Below the pieces are notes generated by a model. The model saw only the letters and a list, made by a program, of their open reading frames with translations. It was not told the origin of the DNA and did not search any database. This document shows positions 35,411 through 44,066 of a DNA stretch of 44,123 nucleotides, piece after piece. Position 1 is the first letter of the stretch. The number at the start of each line of letters is the position of its first letter. The position numbers were made by a program, and so were the translations under genes. Source of the stretch: Aporhodopirellula aestuarii (GTDB lineage: Bacteria; Planctomycetota; Planctomycetia; Pirellulales; Pirellulaceae); contig NZ_JAMQBK010000015.1 of the NCBI RefSeq assembly GCF_023701485.1, positions 93,479-137,601 of the forward strand. Reading direction: 5' to 3'.

Positions 35411-37186
35411 ATGCTGTTTAAGTCGTTTCTATCGAACTGGAATTACGCCGCAGGTCCAGTCGAGCGTTCGAATGTGGATGATGCCGTCAACGTTTTTCGA
35501 GACGTTCTTGGAATTGACTTGTACCCGGTTCAAGTCGAAGCGGCCATCGCGTTGACGGCGGGGCGAATTGTCGAGGTTCAAACCGGCGAAGGGAAGACGT
35601 TCATCACGGGGCTGGCGGCTGCTCTTCTCTCCAGACGCGAGATGGGCGTTCATGTCGCGACAACCAATGAGTATTTGAGCCGTCGCGACTTTGAGCAACT
35701 TCGAGCCGTCTTCCGATGTCTCGGCAATTCGGTTGCATGCCTCCGAAGCGATCAAAGTGCAGAACAAAAACGCGCCGCCTATCAATGCGACATCACTTAT
35801 GGTGCGGGGAGCGAGTTCGGATTCGACTATCTTCGCGACCAGGTAAAACTGACCAGTCAAACTCGCACGCCCACCGGGCAACGGTTTATGGATGCGTTGC
35901 ATGGATTTCCGCCGGAAGCCTGCGTTCCCGTCCAATCACGACGCGGTGTCGCGATTGTTGACGAAGCCGACAGCGTGATGATCGATGAAGCAGGGACACC
36001 TTTGGTGCTCGGGTCCGCGACGAACCTCTCAATCGCGGACGAAGCAGCTTTGAAAGTGGCTGACAATATTGCCCAAAGGTTGCGCAACGGAACCGACTTC
36101 CATCTGGTTGAATCTCGCTGCGTCCTCGCAAAGTCTGCGGTCGCCATCATGAGAAACGCGTTAGATCAGGTGGACACAAAATCGCTGCGACGGCCTTGGA
36201 AACAGTATGTCACGCAGGCCGCCTTAGCTCGACATCGATACATTCGCGACGTGGATTACGTTGTCAGCGATGACAAGATCGCGATCATCGATTCCCACAC
36301 CGGACGTATTCACGCGGAACGAAACTGGCGGGGTGGCTTGCACCAAGCCATTGAGATGAAGGAAGGCTTGCCGCTCACGGATCAATCTCCAACGGCTGCA
36401 CAAATCACTCGTCAACGATTTCTGAAGCAATATGATTTGCTTTGCGGATTAACTGGGACCGCGACCGGAAACGAACAAGACTTTAAGCGTTTTTTTGATC
36501 TTAGGATCCAGGTGTTCCCAACTCACCAACCATGCATTCGTCGAACGCATCCCGCTCGATATTTCGCATCAAGAGAGCAGAAAGAACGCCATGCCTGCCG
36601 CGAGGCGATTGAGGTTGCAACTGGGGGCCGCGCCGTGCTGGTGGCCACTCGTTCCGTCGACGAAGCCAATCGAATTGGCAACATGATTCGAACCGAATTT
36701 CCTGCGGTTTGTGTCTTGCATGGGATGCAAGACGAGGATGAAGCTGAACTGGTTGCCATGGCGGGGCAAGCGTTCCGTATCACAGTGACCACCAGCATCG
36801 CGGGACGGGGAACGGACATCAAGGTCGCATCGTCGGTACTCGAAAAAGGTGGAATGCATCTGATTTCCACGCAGCACTATGATTCGCTGCGGGTGGATCG
36901 TCAGCTAGCCGGCCGCGTTGCTCGACAAGGCGAACCGGGAAGCGTGCAACAATTGGCCTCTCCCGAGGACACGATCTTTCAAACGCACAGTTCGACGATG
37001 CCCTTGGCGCGGCGAATCAGTGCAAAGTTATTCCGAATCACCAAGGATAGGGCTGTGTGCCTTCCGAGCATGGACACCGCCATCAAGAGGCTTCAACAGC
37101 AGTTGGAGTCCCGTGGGCATGCCCGTCGTTTGCAGTTGGTTTCCCGTGACTGTTGGATCAGCAAAATTCAAAACGAGGTCGCATGA
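35411..37186 (+). CDS. Short SecA-like ATPase (SecA paralogue)
   Basis: A 591-aa protein with the SecA motor: Walker A QTGEGKT (57-63), DEAD-type box VDEADSVMIDEAGTPL (183-198; SecA has DEVDS.LIDEARTPL), a reduced preprotein-cross-linking region (about 200-290), the SecA signature GRIHAERNWRGGLHQAIE (298-315), CGLTGTA (345-351), SIAGRGTDI (462-470) and RQLAGRVARQGEPGS (497-511). Canonical SecA is about 830-950 aa; this protein stops early in the helical scaffold and lacks the helical wing and C-terminal zinc tail. It is therefore not the housekeeping SecA. It overlaps the adaptor gene at TGATG and heads a cluster of export genes, so it probably powers that exporter (inference). Start is the ATG at 35411; no strong ribosome site is visible. 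Confidence 0.88.
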   Translation: MLFKSFLSNWNYAAGPVERSNVDDAVNVFRDVLGIDLYPVQVEAAIALTAGRIVEVQTGEGKTFITGLAAALLSRREMGVHVATTNEYLSRRDFEQLRAVFRCLGNSVACLRSDQSAEQKRAAYQCDITYGAGSEFGFDYLRDQVKLTSQTRTPTGQRFMDALHGFPPEACVPVQSRRGVAIVDEADSVMIDEAGTPLVLGSATNLSIADEAALKVADNIAQRLRNGTDFHLVESRCVLAKSAVAIMRNALDQVDTKSLRRPWKQYVTQAALARHRYIRDVDYVVSDDKIAIIDSHTGRIHAERNWRGGLHQAIEMKEGLPLTDQSPTAAQITRQRFLKQYDLLCGLTGTATGNEQDFKRFFDLRIQVFPTHQPCIRRTHPARYFASREQKERHACREAIEVATGGRAVLVATRSVDEANRIGNMIRTEFPAVCVLHGMQDEDEAELVAMAGQAFRITVTTSIAGRGTDIKVASSVLEKGGMHLISTQHYDSLRVDRQLAGRVARQGEPGSVQQLASPEDTIFQTHSSTMPLARRISAKLFRITKDRAVCLPSMDTAIKRLQQQLESRGHARRLQLVSRDCWISKIQNEVA

Positions 37187-38232
37187 TGCGATTCATCCAA
37201 TCAATCTCACAACGTCGAGTACCGGCCCAATGCCTGCGTTCCCGCACCATCCTCTTGGCGGCGTGTTTGATGGGCATTGGCATATGCCCCAATCCCACGA
37301 TGGAAAAAGTTGCTGCTGAGGACTGGATTTCGTTTACCGAGCCGATACATCGGATCGAACTAGCCGCGAAGGAATCTGGACGAATTGAGGAGGTACTAGT
37401 CAAAAGTGGCGATGAAGTGCAAGCAGGGCAGATCGTTGTGCAATTGGATGACGCACTGCATCGCATTGGGCAACAGGTCGCCGAGTGCGAAGCAACCGAT
37501 CTCTCCAAAATTGAGCAATTCGAAGCAGAGCTAGAAAGCTACCAGCGGCACGCGGACAACGTTCGGCGATTGTTTGAAACTGGCGCGACCAGTCCAGAGG
37601 AACTTCGGGAATCAGAGCTCAAGGTTGCAACGCATCAAATCGCCATTCAAGCCGCAAAGAACGAGCACGAACAAAAGCGACTGCGGTTGCAGGAAGCGAA
37701 CATACGTCTGGAACGTCGATTGGTGCGAACGCCCATTGCCGGCGTTGTCATCGATGTCATTGCGCAACCCGGTGAGTATGTATCCACCGCCAACCCGCAT
37801 TTGCTGACGTTGGTACAACTAGACCGATTGCGTGCGACTTTCTTTCTACCAACTGAGGCTGCCGCCAAGCTATGTGTTTGGCAAAGAATCCAGCTGAAGC
37901 TGGAAGACAGCAATCAATCCAACGTGGTTGGGACGGTCGAGCACGTCTCTGCAATTACGGAAGCCGATAGTGGCTTGGTTCGGGTGGATGTGATCATTCC
38001 AAACGCGGAAGGGCTGTTCCGAGCCGGTGTTCGAGTTCACTTGATCTCACTCGAGCCTGTTGCACCACCGGAGGTTTTGGATCAATTAACAAAGCGACTC
38101 CAGTCATCCACGACCGGGAGTACAGTATTAACGTTGAATGCGCCCGTCATCGCTACCGCCGATCGAACTTTGCGAATGACAAACACGCCTTCGCAAAACT
38201 CTAACCAGCGGGGGGCATTCCATGTCCGCTAG
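37186..38232 (+). CDS. HlyD/RND-type membrane fusion protein (periplasmic adaptor)
   Basis: A 348-aa adaptor. After a short basic stretch comes a hydrophobic segment (TILLAACLMGIGICPNP), then the first lipoyl half (IELAAKESGRIEEVLVKSGD, EVQAGQIVVQLDD), a coiled-coil hairpin (about 100-185, RLFETGATSPEELRESELKV), the second lipoyl half (LVRTPIAGVVIDVIAQPGEY) and a beta-barrel domain (LVQLDRLRATFFLPTEAAAK). This is the standard AcrA/HlyD layout. ATG 37186 shares its A with the end of the SecA-like stop (TGATG) and has GAGG 7 bp upstream; an ATG at 37183 is an alternative. It should bridge the inner membrane complex and the TolC-like channel of this locus. No RND or ABC pump is encoded nearby. 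Confidence 0.9.
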   Translation: MRFIQSISQRRVPAQCLRSRTILLAACLMGIGICPNPTMEKVAAEDWISFTEPIHRIELAAKESGRIEEVLVKSGDEVQAGQIVVQLDDALHRIGQQVAECEATDLSKIEQFEAELESYQRHADNVRRLFETGATSPEELRESELKVATHQIAIQAAKNEHEQKRLRLQEANIRLERRLVRTPIAGVVIDVIAQPGEYVSTANPHLLTLVQLDRLRATFFLPTEAAAKLCVWQRIQLKLEDSNQSNVVGTVEHVSAITEADSGLVRVDVIIPNAEGLFRAGVRVHLISLEPVAPPEVLDQLTKRLQSSTTGSTVLTLNAPVIATADRTLRMTNTPSQNSNQRGAFHVR

Positions 38233-39679
38233 TCTTCAAAACGCCCCCCGTTCGTCGCCTGCGCATGGGGTGACGGTGGAAAAGACGCTCGCTTCATCGG
38301 GAGCGGACCTGGAACTACGCAAACGCATCGCAGCGACCAACTCAAAATTGCACTCGGCGGCATGGTTAATCGAAGTGATGGAGGAGTTGTCGCGGACCCC
38401 ATCGTTCGACGTTGCCTGTCAGGTTGCAGCGGATCACCTCCGACGGCATCTTTCGGCGCAGCGAGTGGTGTTTGTTGCGAATCAATCAAACCAAACCCAT
38501 CGAGTTATCGCCGTCACAGATTCATCCGCGATCGATCAGGATTCCGAGCAATCCCGTCTCTATCGACAGGTAGCAGACGAGTCCTCAAAAAACGCCTCTG
38601 TCAGGGTGGCGAGCTCAGTAGGACGTTCGCAAGACGATACCGGCTATTCACATCAGCAATTGTGCGAAAAACAGGGAGACCTTGTCAGTATTCCTTTGCA
38701 GGATGAGAACGGACACGCGTTCGGATGCATTTTGATTCTTAGCCGGATAGGCTCTCTACTGGCCCGCGAAGGTATCGTCGAATTCGCCGATGCGTTGCGA
38801 CGTCCATTAGCGGCTGTCCTGGAACAGACCAAACGAGCTGAACCCAATCGTTTGGAACGATTTTCTCAACGACTGCAAAAGGTGTCGCCTAGCAGCAAAC
38901 TAGCTGCTTGTTTGATCAGCATGGCAATCGCGGGTAGCATGTTTCTTCCAGTCACCCACAACGTGACCTGTGATTTTGAAGTGGAGCCGACGCAACGCCA
39001 TTTTCGCGTGGCTCCATTTGATGGTTTGTTGAAACACGTCAGCGTTGCTGCCGGAGACGAGGTCTCCACTGGTCAATGTCTGGCTGAGATGGAAGACCGG
39101 GAACTGATTCTTCAGTTAGATGAGCTTGCCGCAAAACGGAGCGAACTGGCAAAGAAGCAAGATCTCGAATGGATCGCTCATCATGCCTCCGAAGCCGTTG
39201 CTGCCGGATTGCAGATTGAACAAGTCGAGGCAAAGATCGAATTGCTGCAACAACGGCTGAAACGCACCAGCCTTCACACGATCGAAGCAGGGATTGTATT
39301 ACAGGCGCCGTTGGAAGATCGCCAAAACGTCCCGGTGCATCAGGGCGATATGATCTTTGAAGTGGCACCATTGAATGAGCTACGAGCTTCGATCCTGGTC
39401 CCCACCCATGACATTCACCATATCGCGGTTGGCATGCAGGTGACCCTCGATATTGATGGCTTCGGTGGAACGGAATTGTCAGGCGTGGTGAGTCGGATCA
39501 TGCCACAAGCGACGGCGATTGGGCACCGTCATGGATTTGTTGTGCATTGCTCCATCGAAAATTCTGCGGGCAGATTGCGCCCCGGGATGAACGGGACCGC
39601 AAAGATCGATGCAGGCCATCGATCATTGGCATGGGTGGTGTTACATCGCCCGGTCGAGCGTTTGCAGAAGTGGTGGTGA
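38222..39679 (+). CDS. GAF domain-HlyD adaptor fusion protein
   Basis: A 485-aa protein. About 45-200 is GAF-like (LSRTPSFDVACQVAADHLRR, VSIPLQDENGHAFGCILILS); then a transmembrane helix (about 222-240, LAACLISMAIAGSMFLPVTH); then a HlyD-type adaptor: first lipoyl half FRVAPFDGLLKHVSVAAGDE, a short coiled coil (about 290-350, QLDELAAKRSELAKKQ), second lipoyl half (GIVLQAPLEDRQNVPVHQGD) and a barrel (LRASILVPTHDIHHIAVGMQ). The GAF part would be cytoplasmic and the adaptor periplasmic, which suggests a small-molecule or protein signal gates assembly or transport (inference). It overlaps the previous gene by 11 bp and ends 4 bp before the M50 gene. Confidence 0.85.
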   Translation: MSASLQNAPRSSPAHGVTVEKTLASSGADLELRKRIAATNSKLHSAAWLIEVMEELSRTPSFDVACQVAADHLRRHLSAQRVVFVANQSNQTHRVIAVTDSSAIDQDSEQSRLYRQVADESSKNASVRVASSVGRSQDDTGYSHQQLCEKQGDLVSIPLQDENGHAFGCILILSRIGSLLAREGIVEFADALRRPLAAVLEQTKRAEPNRLERFSQRLQKVSPSSKLAACLISMAIAGSMFLPVTHNVTCDFEVEPTQRHFRVAPFDGLLKHVSVAAGDEVSTGQCLAEMEDRELILQLDELAAKRSELAKKQDLEWIAHHASEAVAAGLQIEQVEAKIELLQQRLKRTSLHTIEAGIVLQAPLEDRQNVPVHQGDMIFEVAPLNELRASILVPTHDIHHIAVGMQVTLDIDGFGGTELSGVVSRIMPQATAIGHRHGFVVHCSIENSAGRLRPGMNGTAKIDAGHRSLAWVVLHRPVERLQKWW

Positions 39680-39683
39680 GGGG

Positions 39684-41891
39684 ATGGCGAACGCAATCGA
39701 ACCTGCCGAGTCCAGCGTGACCAGCGGTATGGATGCTGCGACGTTGTTCGACTCGCAGACCGTTGATCTGATGTCCGTCTCGCCCGAGTTGCGGTCCGAT
39801 TTGAGCGTCGTGCGTCATTCGTATCGCGGTACACCGTGCTACATGTTGGAGGATTTAGCGAGTGGTCGAAGCCATCGACTCGGTGAAGTCGAATTCGCGT
39901 TCTGTTCCGCCTTGAACGGTCATCATACCGTGGAGGAAGCGGTTGCTCTCGTGGCTCAGAAATATGGGGACGATGCGATCAGCAGTGACGAGGCGCTGAA
40001 TCTTTTAGGTTGGCTTGTCGATTCGGGTCTGATTCACAACCGTTCGCGTCAAGCCGCAGCGGGCGTTTCTGATGCACAGACGCGTTTGGACCGGGTTCGC
40101 GGACGAGTTTCGATAGGAGCCTTGTTTCAAAAGGTTCGACTTGGAAACCCTGATCGATTTATCCAATCTTTGACAGACGCCATGTCGCGAAGTGTTTGTT
40201 GGGCAGCAATGATTGCATTTGGGATCTGCCTTCTCATCGGGTCAGCGTTAGCGATTGGGCACTGGGATCAATTGACCAATCAAGTGTTTCAATCCATCAC
40301 CGCGGACCGCTGGGCTTCGCTCCTACTGACGTTTGCTGGCCTGAAACTGTTGCACGAACTTGGGCATGCCGTCGTGTGCAGAAGCTTTGGATGCGCGGTG
40401 CGTGGATGCGGGTTGGTGTTCGTCCTGTTTCTCCCGATGCCGTTTGTGGACGTTTCATCTTCCATTCTGCTAACGTCCAAATGGAAACGCATTGGAATCT
40501 CGGTAGCGGGCGTTGCTGTCGAAATCTGGGTAGCGTCAATCGCGGTGATTGTTTTTTCACTCACCCGTGATCCATTGACCCAACTGGCGTGCATGGACGT
40601 GATGATCGCAGCGTCGATTGTCACTTTGGTTTTTAACCTCAATCCCTTGATGCGTTTCGACGGCTATTATGTCTTGTCTGATTTTTTGGAGATCCCAAAT
40701 CTAGCGTCACAAGGCTCCCAGGCTGTGCGGGCAATTCTCGGCAGGACGATTTGGGGCGGGACGTTGCGATGGAGTGATATCCCCGATCCTCGCGGTTGGA
40801 TCCTCAGCTATGGCGTACTTGCGGGGATTTGGCGAATCGGAATTACGATCACCTTGATGATTGCCGCAGTGGGGTTGTTTTCAGGCTGGGGGATTCTTCT
40901 CGTGATCGCAGTTGTTTCCAAGTGGCTGCATCAACAGATCTCCAACTTTCTGCAACCGTTTGTCGACAAAGAATTGGGATCGGGAGGCGGGATTGCGTCA
41001 AAACGAATCGTACTTATCGGTGTGGTTGCGGTGATCTTCGGAGGATTGGCGATGACGTACCCGTTTAGCCGCACAACGACCTTGCCCACCAGCATCCGAT
41101 TGTTAGACACGCAAACCATTCGTTGCTCCGAATCAGGGGTGGTACGGAAGGTTTTGGTGCAAACGGGCGACCAAATCAATCAAGGCGATCCGATCTGTCA
41201 TTTGTCGAGCCCTGAGTTGGAATTCGAATTGGCGGAAGTGACCTCACAGTTGAAGTCTTCGGAGAACCTGCTTCGCCGACTTCATAGCCGCGGTGACATC
41301 GCCAGCTTTCAATCCGAATTGGTAAGAATGGAAACGTTCAAGCGCCATCAACGAATGCTCCAGCGACAACAGAATTCCTTGACGGTGATTTCGCCTCATT
41401 CGGGATTGATTGTCGATGGTAACTTGGATGACTTGCGAGGTCGATTCGTCAAACGAGGAGAGTCGATCTGCTCGATCGGCAACAGCCAATTTGCAGAAGT
41501 CGTCGCCATGTTGCCCGCGGACGAGTCATTGAGTTGGGAGGTTGGCTCAGCGCATCACGCTACTTTTTGGGTGGAGGGGCAGCCAGACCTTCCCATGCGG
41601 TTCTCGCTTCACTTGGATGCGCGCCAAGCCAGTGATCGAGTTGAGTATCCTGAGTTGTCAGTGCCGCTCGGCGGATCGTTGGCAGTCTATGGCGGGGGTC
41701 AAGGCACGGAGCCTCGGTGGGTTCAGCCGCAGTTGAAATTGCGGGCAATCATCGATCTCACCACAGATGATCCGCACTACCCCAAAATATTGCCTGGCCA
41801 GGTCGCGAACTGCCGTATTGAACTGCAAAACCGGCCCTTTCTATCGTCAATCTACGGATGGTGGACGGACAGTGGAATTGCATCGCGATGA
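39684..41891 (+). CDS. PqqD-like / M50 site-2-protease-like / HlyD fusion membrane protein
   Basis: A 735-aa protein of three parts. About 35-120 resembles a PqqD-type winged-helix recognition domain (YMLEDLASGRSHRLGEVEFA, FCSALNGHHTVEEAVALVAQ, LNLLGWLVDSGLI). About 165-470 is an M50 metallopeptidase in the membrane: zinc site LLHELGHAVV (HELGH 224-228) and the second motif NLNPLMRFDGYYVLSDFLEI (Asp326). About 480-735 is a HlyD-like lipoyl and coiled-coil region (RCSESGVVRKVLVQTGDQIN, SPHSGLIVDGN). The catalytic residues look complete. It begins 4 bp after the GAF-HlyD stop; ATG 39684 is preceded by GGTGAGGGG. M50-lipoyl fusions of this kind occur near peptide export systems; here it may process or pass on the exported substrate (inference). 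The PqqD-like call is the weakest part. Confidence 0.85.
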   Translation: MANAIEPAESSVTSGMDAATLFDSQTVDLMSVSPELRSDLSVVRHSYRGTPCYMLEDLASGRSHRLGEVEFAFCSALNGHHTVEEAVALVAQKYGDDAISSDEALNLLGWLVDSGLIHNRSRQAAAGVSDAQTRLDRVRGRVSIGALFQKVRLGNPDRFIQSLTDAMSRSVCWAAMIAFGICLLIGSALAIGHWDQLTNQVFQSITADRWASLLLTFAGLKLLHELGHAVVCRSFGCAVRGCGLVFVLFLPMPFVDVSSSILLTSKWKRIGISVAGVAVEIWVASIAVIVFSLTRDPLTQLACMDVMIAASIVTLVFNLNPLMRFDGYYVLSDFLEIPNLASQGSQAVRAILGRTIWGGTLRWSDIPDPRGWILSYGVLAGIWRIGITITLMIAAVGLFSGWGILLVIAVVSKWLHQQISNFLQPFVDKELGSGGGIASKRIVLIGVVAVIFGGLAMTYPFSRTTTLPTSIRLLDTQTIRCSESGVVRKVLVQTGDQINQGDPICHLSSPELEFELAEVTSQLKSSENLLRRLHSRGDIASFQSELVRMETFKRHQRMLQRQQNSLTVISPHSGLIVDGNLDDLRGRFVKRGESICSIGNSQFAEVVAMLPADESLSWEVGSAHHATFWVEGQPDLPMRFSLHLDARQASDRVEYPELSVPLGGSLAVYGGGQGTEPRWVQPQLKLRAIIDLTTDDPHYPKILPGQVANCRIELQNRPFLSSIYGWWTDSGIASR

Positions 41892-42106
41892 AGCCCAAAT
41901 CCTGAAACCGCTCAACTTGATCTGCATATTGTTGAAATCAGTTTCGGGTTGCATAGGAATTCAGACCTATGAACACCAGTTGAGATTCCTTTCGGAATGA
42001 TGCAGAGGGTTTCGATAAACAAAGAGTGGTTTGAATCTTTTTGACCTGATATGTAGCCAAAGCGTTGCAATGGTGTTTCTTATCTCTCTTCGCAAGGATG
42101 TTTGTA
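41892..42106. other. Spacer between M50 and TolC-like genes
   Basis: A 215-bp gap, longer than the other gaps of the locus (0-4 bp), so the TolC-like gene may have its own promoter. A frame on the plus strand runs from inside the M50 gene to 42000, but it is not supported as a gene. No terminator was recognised. Confidence 0.4.
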
Positions 42107-43990
42107 GTGCCAAAGTTAAATGAGTGTCGCCACTCATCAATCGGTCAGAGAAGATCGCAATTCCACAAGGTATCCTGGAACATCGTCGTCGCAATCACGT
42201 GCGTTCTCGCGACGGCATCTTTGACATGGGCACAAAAAGGCGGAACACAGAGCAATGTTGTCAACTTTGCCGAACTGCAAGCTGTGGCTCTGGGAGTGAC
42301 ATTGGAAGAGGGTGATACTGAAATTCGTCCATTCGAGCATGGTTGGTGGGCTCCACATGTTGGAGTCGCGTTGCAAAGTCAATTCGTTCCTCAGGCAATC
42401 TCGCTGGAACAACTAATCATCGAAACCTTGCAGCATTCCGAACAGATCAAGGTCTTCAGCGAACTACCACTGATTCGGGAAACCGCAGTGATCGAAGCGA
42501 GTGCGGCATTCGATTGGAATCACTTCATGGATACGAGATGGGATGACGTCAGCGAACCGATTGGCAATTCATTGACGGCCGGTGCCGGCGCGACTCGATT
42601 CAACGATCACAATTGGACCGGGCGCAGCGGGGTGCGTAAACGCACCTACACGGGCGGGACATTCGACGTTTCCCAACAGTTTGGTTTTCAAGACAACAAT
42701 TCGGAGTTTTTTGTCCCCAACCCGCAGGGCACTTCTCGTTTGGTGCTGGGGTTCACCCAACCGCTGATGGGCGGACGAGGAACCGTCTACAACAAAAGCC
42801 TGGTCGTATTGGCGCAAATCGACCGCAACGCGGCGAAAGATGAGTTTCGGCGGCAGACGGAATCTCATTTGCTAGAAGTCACTCGGGCGTACTGGTCACT
42901 CTATCTGGAACGAGCGTCCTACTTTCAACGCATCAATTTGTATCTTCTTGGAAAACAGATACTCGATCGCCTGGAGGCGCGTAGCACCCTGGATGCCGCG
43001 GATGTGCAGATCGCCGCGGCCAGAGCAGCGGTCGCATCACGCCAATCAGATCTGGTGCGTGCGAAAGCCGCAGTACACAATGCTCAAGCGCGACTGCGCA
43101 GCCTAGTCAATTCACCAGCATTAATCGATATCGAGTTGTTGCCAGCGGATGTTCCAACCTTAGATGTTAACCATGTCCATTTAGACGAAAGCATCGCGAT
43201 CGCGTTCCAGCGTCGTCCTGAGGTCTTGCAGGCAATCAAGCAGAACAAGGCCGCGTGCGTTCGACTCAACATGTCGCGTAACGAGTTGAAGCCATTATTG
43301 AACTTGGTGACACAGACCTACTTATCTGGCCTGGAAGATCAAGGCGATTCGCTAGCCGCATTTTCGCGCCAGTTTGACACGGGTGCACCATCATATGGCA
43401 TTGGATTCGTCTACGAACGCCCGATTGGGAATCGTGCGGCACAGACTCGGTTGCAGCGACGCAGACTTGAGTTGCGACAACTCGAGCACCAATATGCAAC
43501 CACACTGGAGAGCATTCGCTACGAAGTGGTGGTTGGTGTGAATGAACTAAAAACCTCCGCCCAAGAGTTGGCTTCGAAATGGTTGGCCTTGGAAACACGT
43601 CAACGCCAACTTGAGGCATTGGAATCAAGGTGGCGTCAGCTACCACCTCGTCAAAACGGTGCAGCACTCGCCTTGCAAGACGTTCTTGAAACACAAGCAA
43701 CCGTCACAAATGCCGAGTACGAGTATTTGACAGCTCAACTGACCTACAACTTGGCATTGGTCAATTTGAAAAAGGTGACCGGCACGTTGCTGAGCTCTGA
43801 ACGGATCAACTTACAGCGGTACTATGAATGCAATTTGCCGACGCAGCAGTATTCCAAAGCGTATGCAAACGAGATGATCGTCGAGGATGAAATCAATTCA
43901 GATCCGATCAACATTTCGGATGACTCCGAAACGCAATACGGGACGCCGCCCCCCGTAACCATTTCGCCAGTTCTCTCCTATCTCGAATAG
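42107..43990 (+). CDS. TolC-like outer membrane efflux/export channel
   Basis: A 627-aa outer membrane factor with a signal segment (SWNIVVAITCVLATASLTWA) after a 24-residue leader. The mature protein has the TolC-type pattern of long helices and barrel strands: RTYTGGTFDVSQQFGFQD, RLVLGFTQPLMGGRG with helix DEFRRQTESHLLEVTRAYWS, AARAAVASRQSDLVRAKAAV, then a second copy (YGIGFVYERPIGNRAAQTRL, LEHQYATTLESIRYEV, NAEYEYLTAQLTYNLALVNL). About 100 extra N-terminal residues exceed E. coli TolC. I chose GTG 42107 because AAGGA lies 8 bp upstream; ATG 42098 is an alternative. It would form the exit duct for the adaptors encoded just upstream. Confidence 0.9.
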   Translation: MPKLNECRHSSIGQRRSQFHKVSWNIVVAITCVLATASLTWAQKGGTQSNVVNFAELQAVALGVTLEEGDTEIRPFEHGWWAPHVGVALQSQFVPQAISLEQLIIETLQHSEQIKVFSELPLIRETAVIEASAAFDWNHFMDTRWDDVSEPIGNSLTAGAGATRFNDHNWTGRSGVRKRTYTGGTFDVSQQFGFQDNNSEFFVPNPQGTSRLVLGFTQPLMGGRGTVYNKSLVVLAQIDRNAAKDEFRRQTESHLLEVTRAYWSLYLERASYFQRINLYLLGKQILDRLEARSTLDAADVQIAAARAAVASRQSDLVRAKAAVHNAQARLRSLVNSPALIDIELLPADVPTLDVNHVHLDESIAIAFQRRPEVLQAIKQNKAACVRLNMSRNELKPLLNLVTQTYLSGLEDQGDSLAAFSRQFDTGAPSYGIGFVYERPIGNRAAQTRLQRRRLELRQLEHQYATTLESIRYEVVVGVNELKTSAQELASKWLALETRQRQLEALESRWRQLPPRQNGAALALQDVLETQATVTNAEYEYLTAQLTYNLALVNLKKVTGTLLSSERINLQRYYECNLPTQQYSKAYANEMIVEDEINSDPINISDDSETQYGTPPPVTISPVLSYLE

Positions 43991-44043
43991 ACTTACCAAG
44001 CAGCTTGCATTGATTCGCACCGCAGTTGCTCTGCAAGCCCACG

Positions 44044-44066
44044 GCCCCCAGGGGGAGCTCATTTTT
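44044..44066 (+). terminator. Weak possible terminator after the export locus
   Basis: GGCCCCCAGGGGG (44044-44056) can fold only as a short CCCC/GGGG stem and is followed by AGCTCATTTTTC. It lies about 55 bp after the TolC-like stop. The stem is short, so this is weak; the last 60 bp of the window hold nothing else recognisable. Confidence 0.25.

Noticed and set aside
35238..35555. 105-codon frame before and across the SecA-like start
   Set aside because: It overlaps the SecA-like gene in another frame and lacks any signal or domain.
35411..37186. Housekeeping preprotein translocase SecA
   Set aside because: Too short by about 250-350 residues, without helical wing or zinc tail, and sited in an export locus.
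41767..42000. 77-codon frame crossing the M50 stop, considered as a peptide substrate of the exporter
   Set aside because: More than half overlaps the M50 gene in another frame, there is no ribosome site, and it has no double-glycine or other leader motif.
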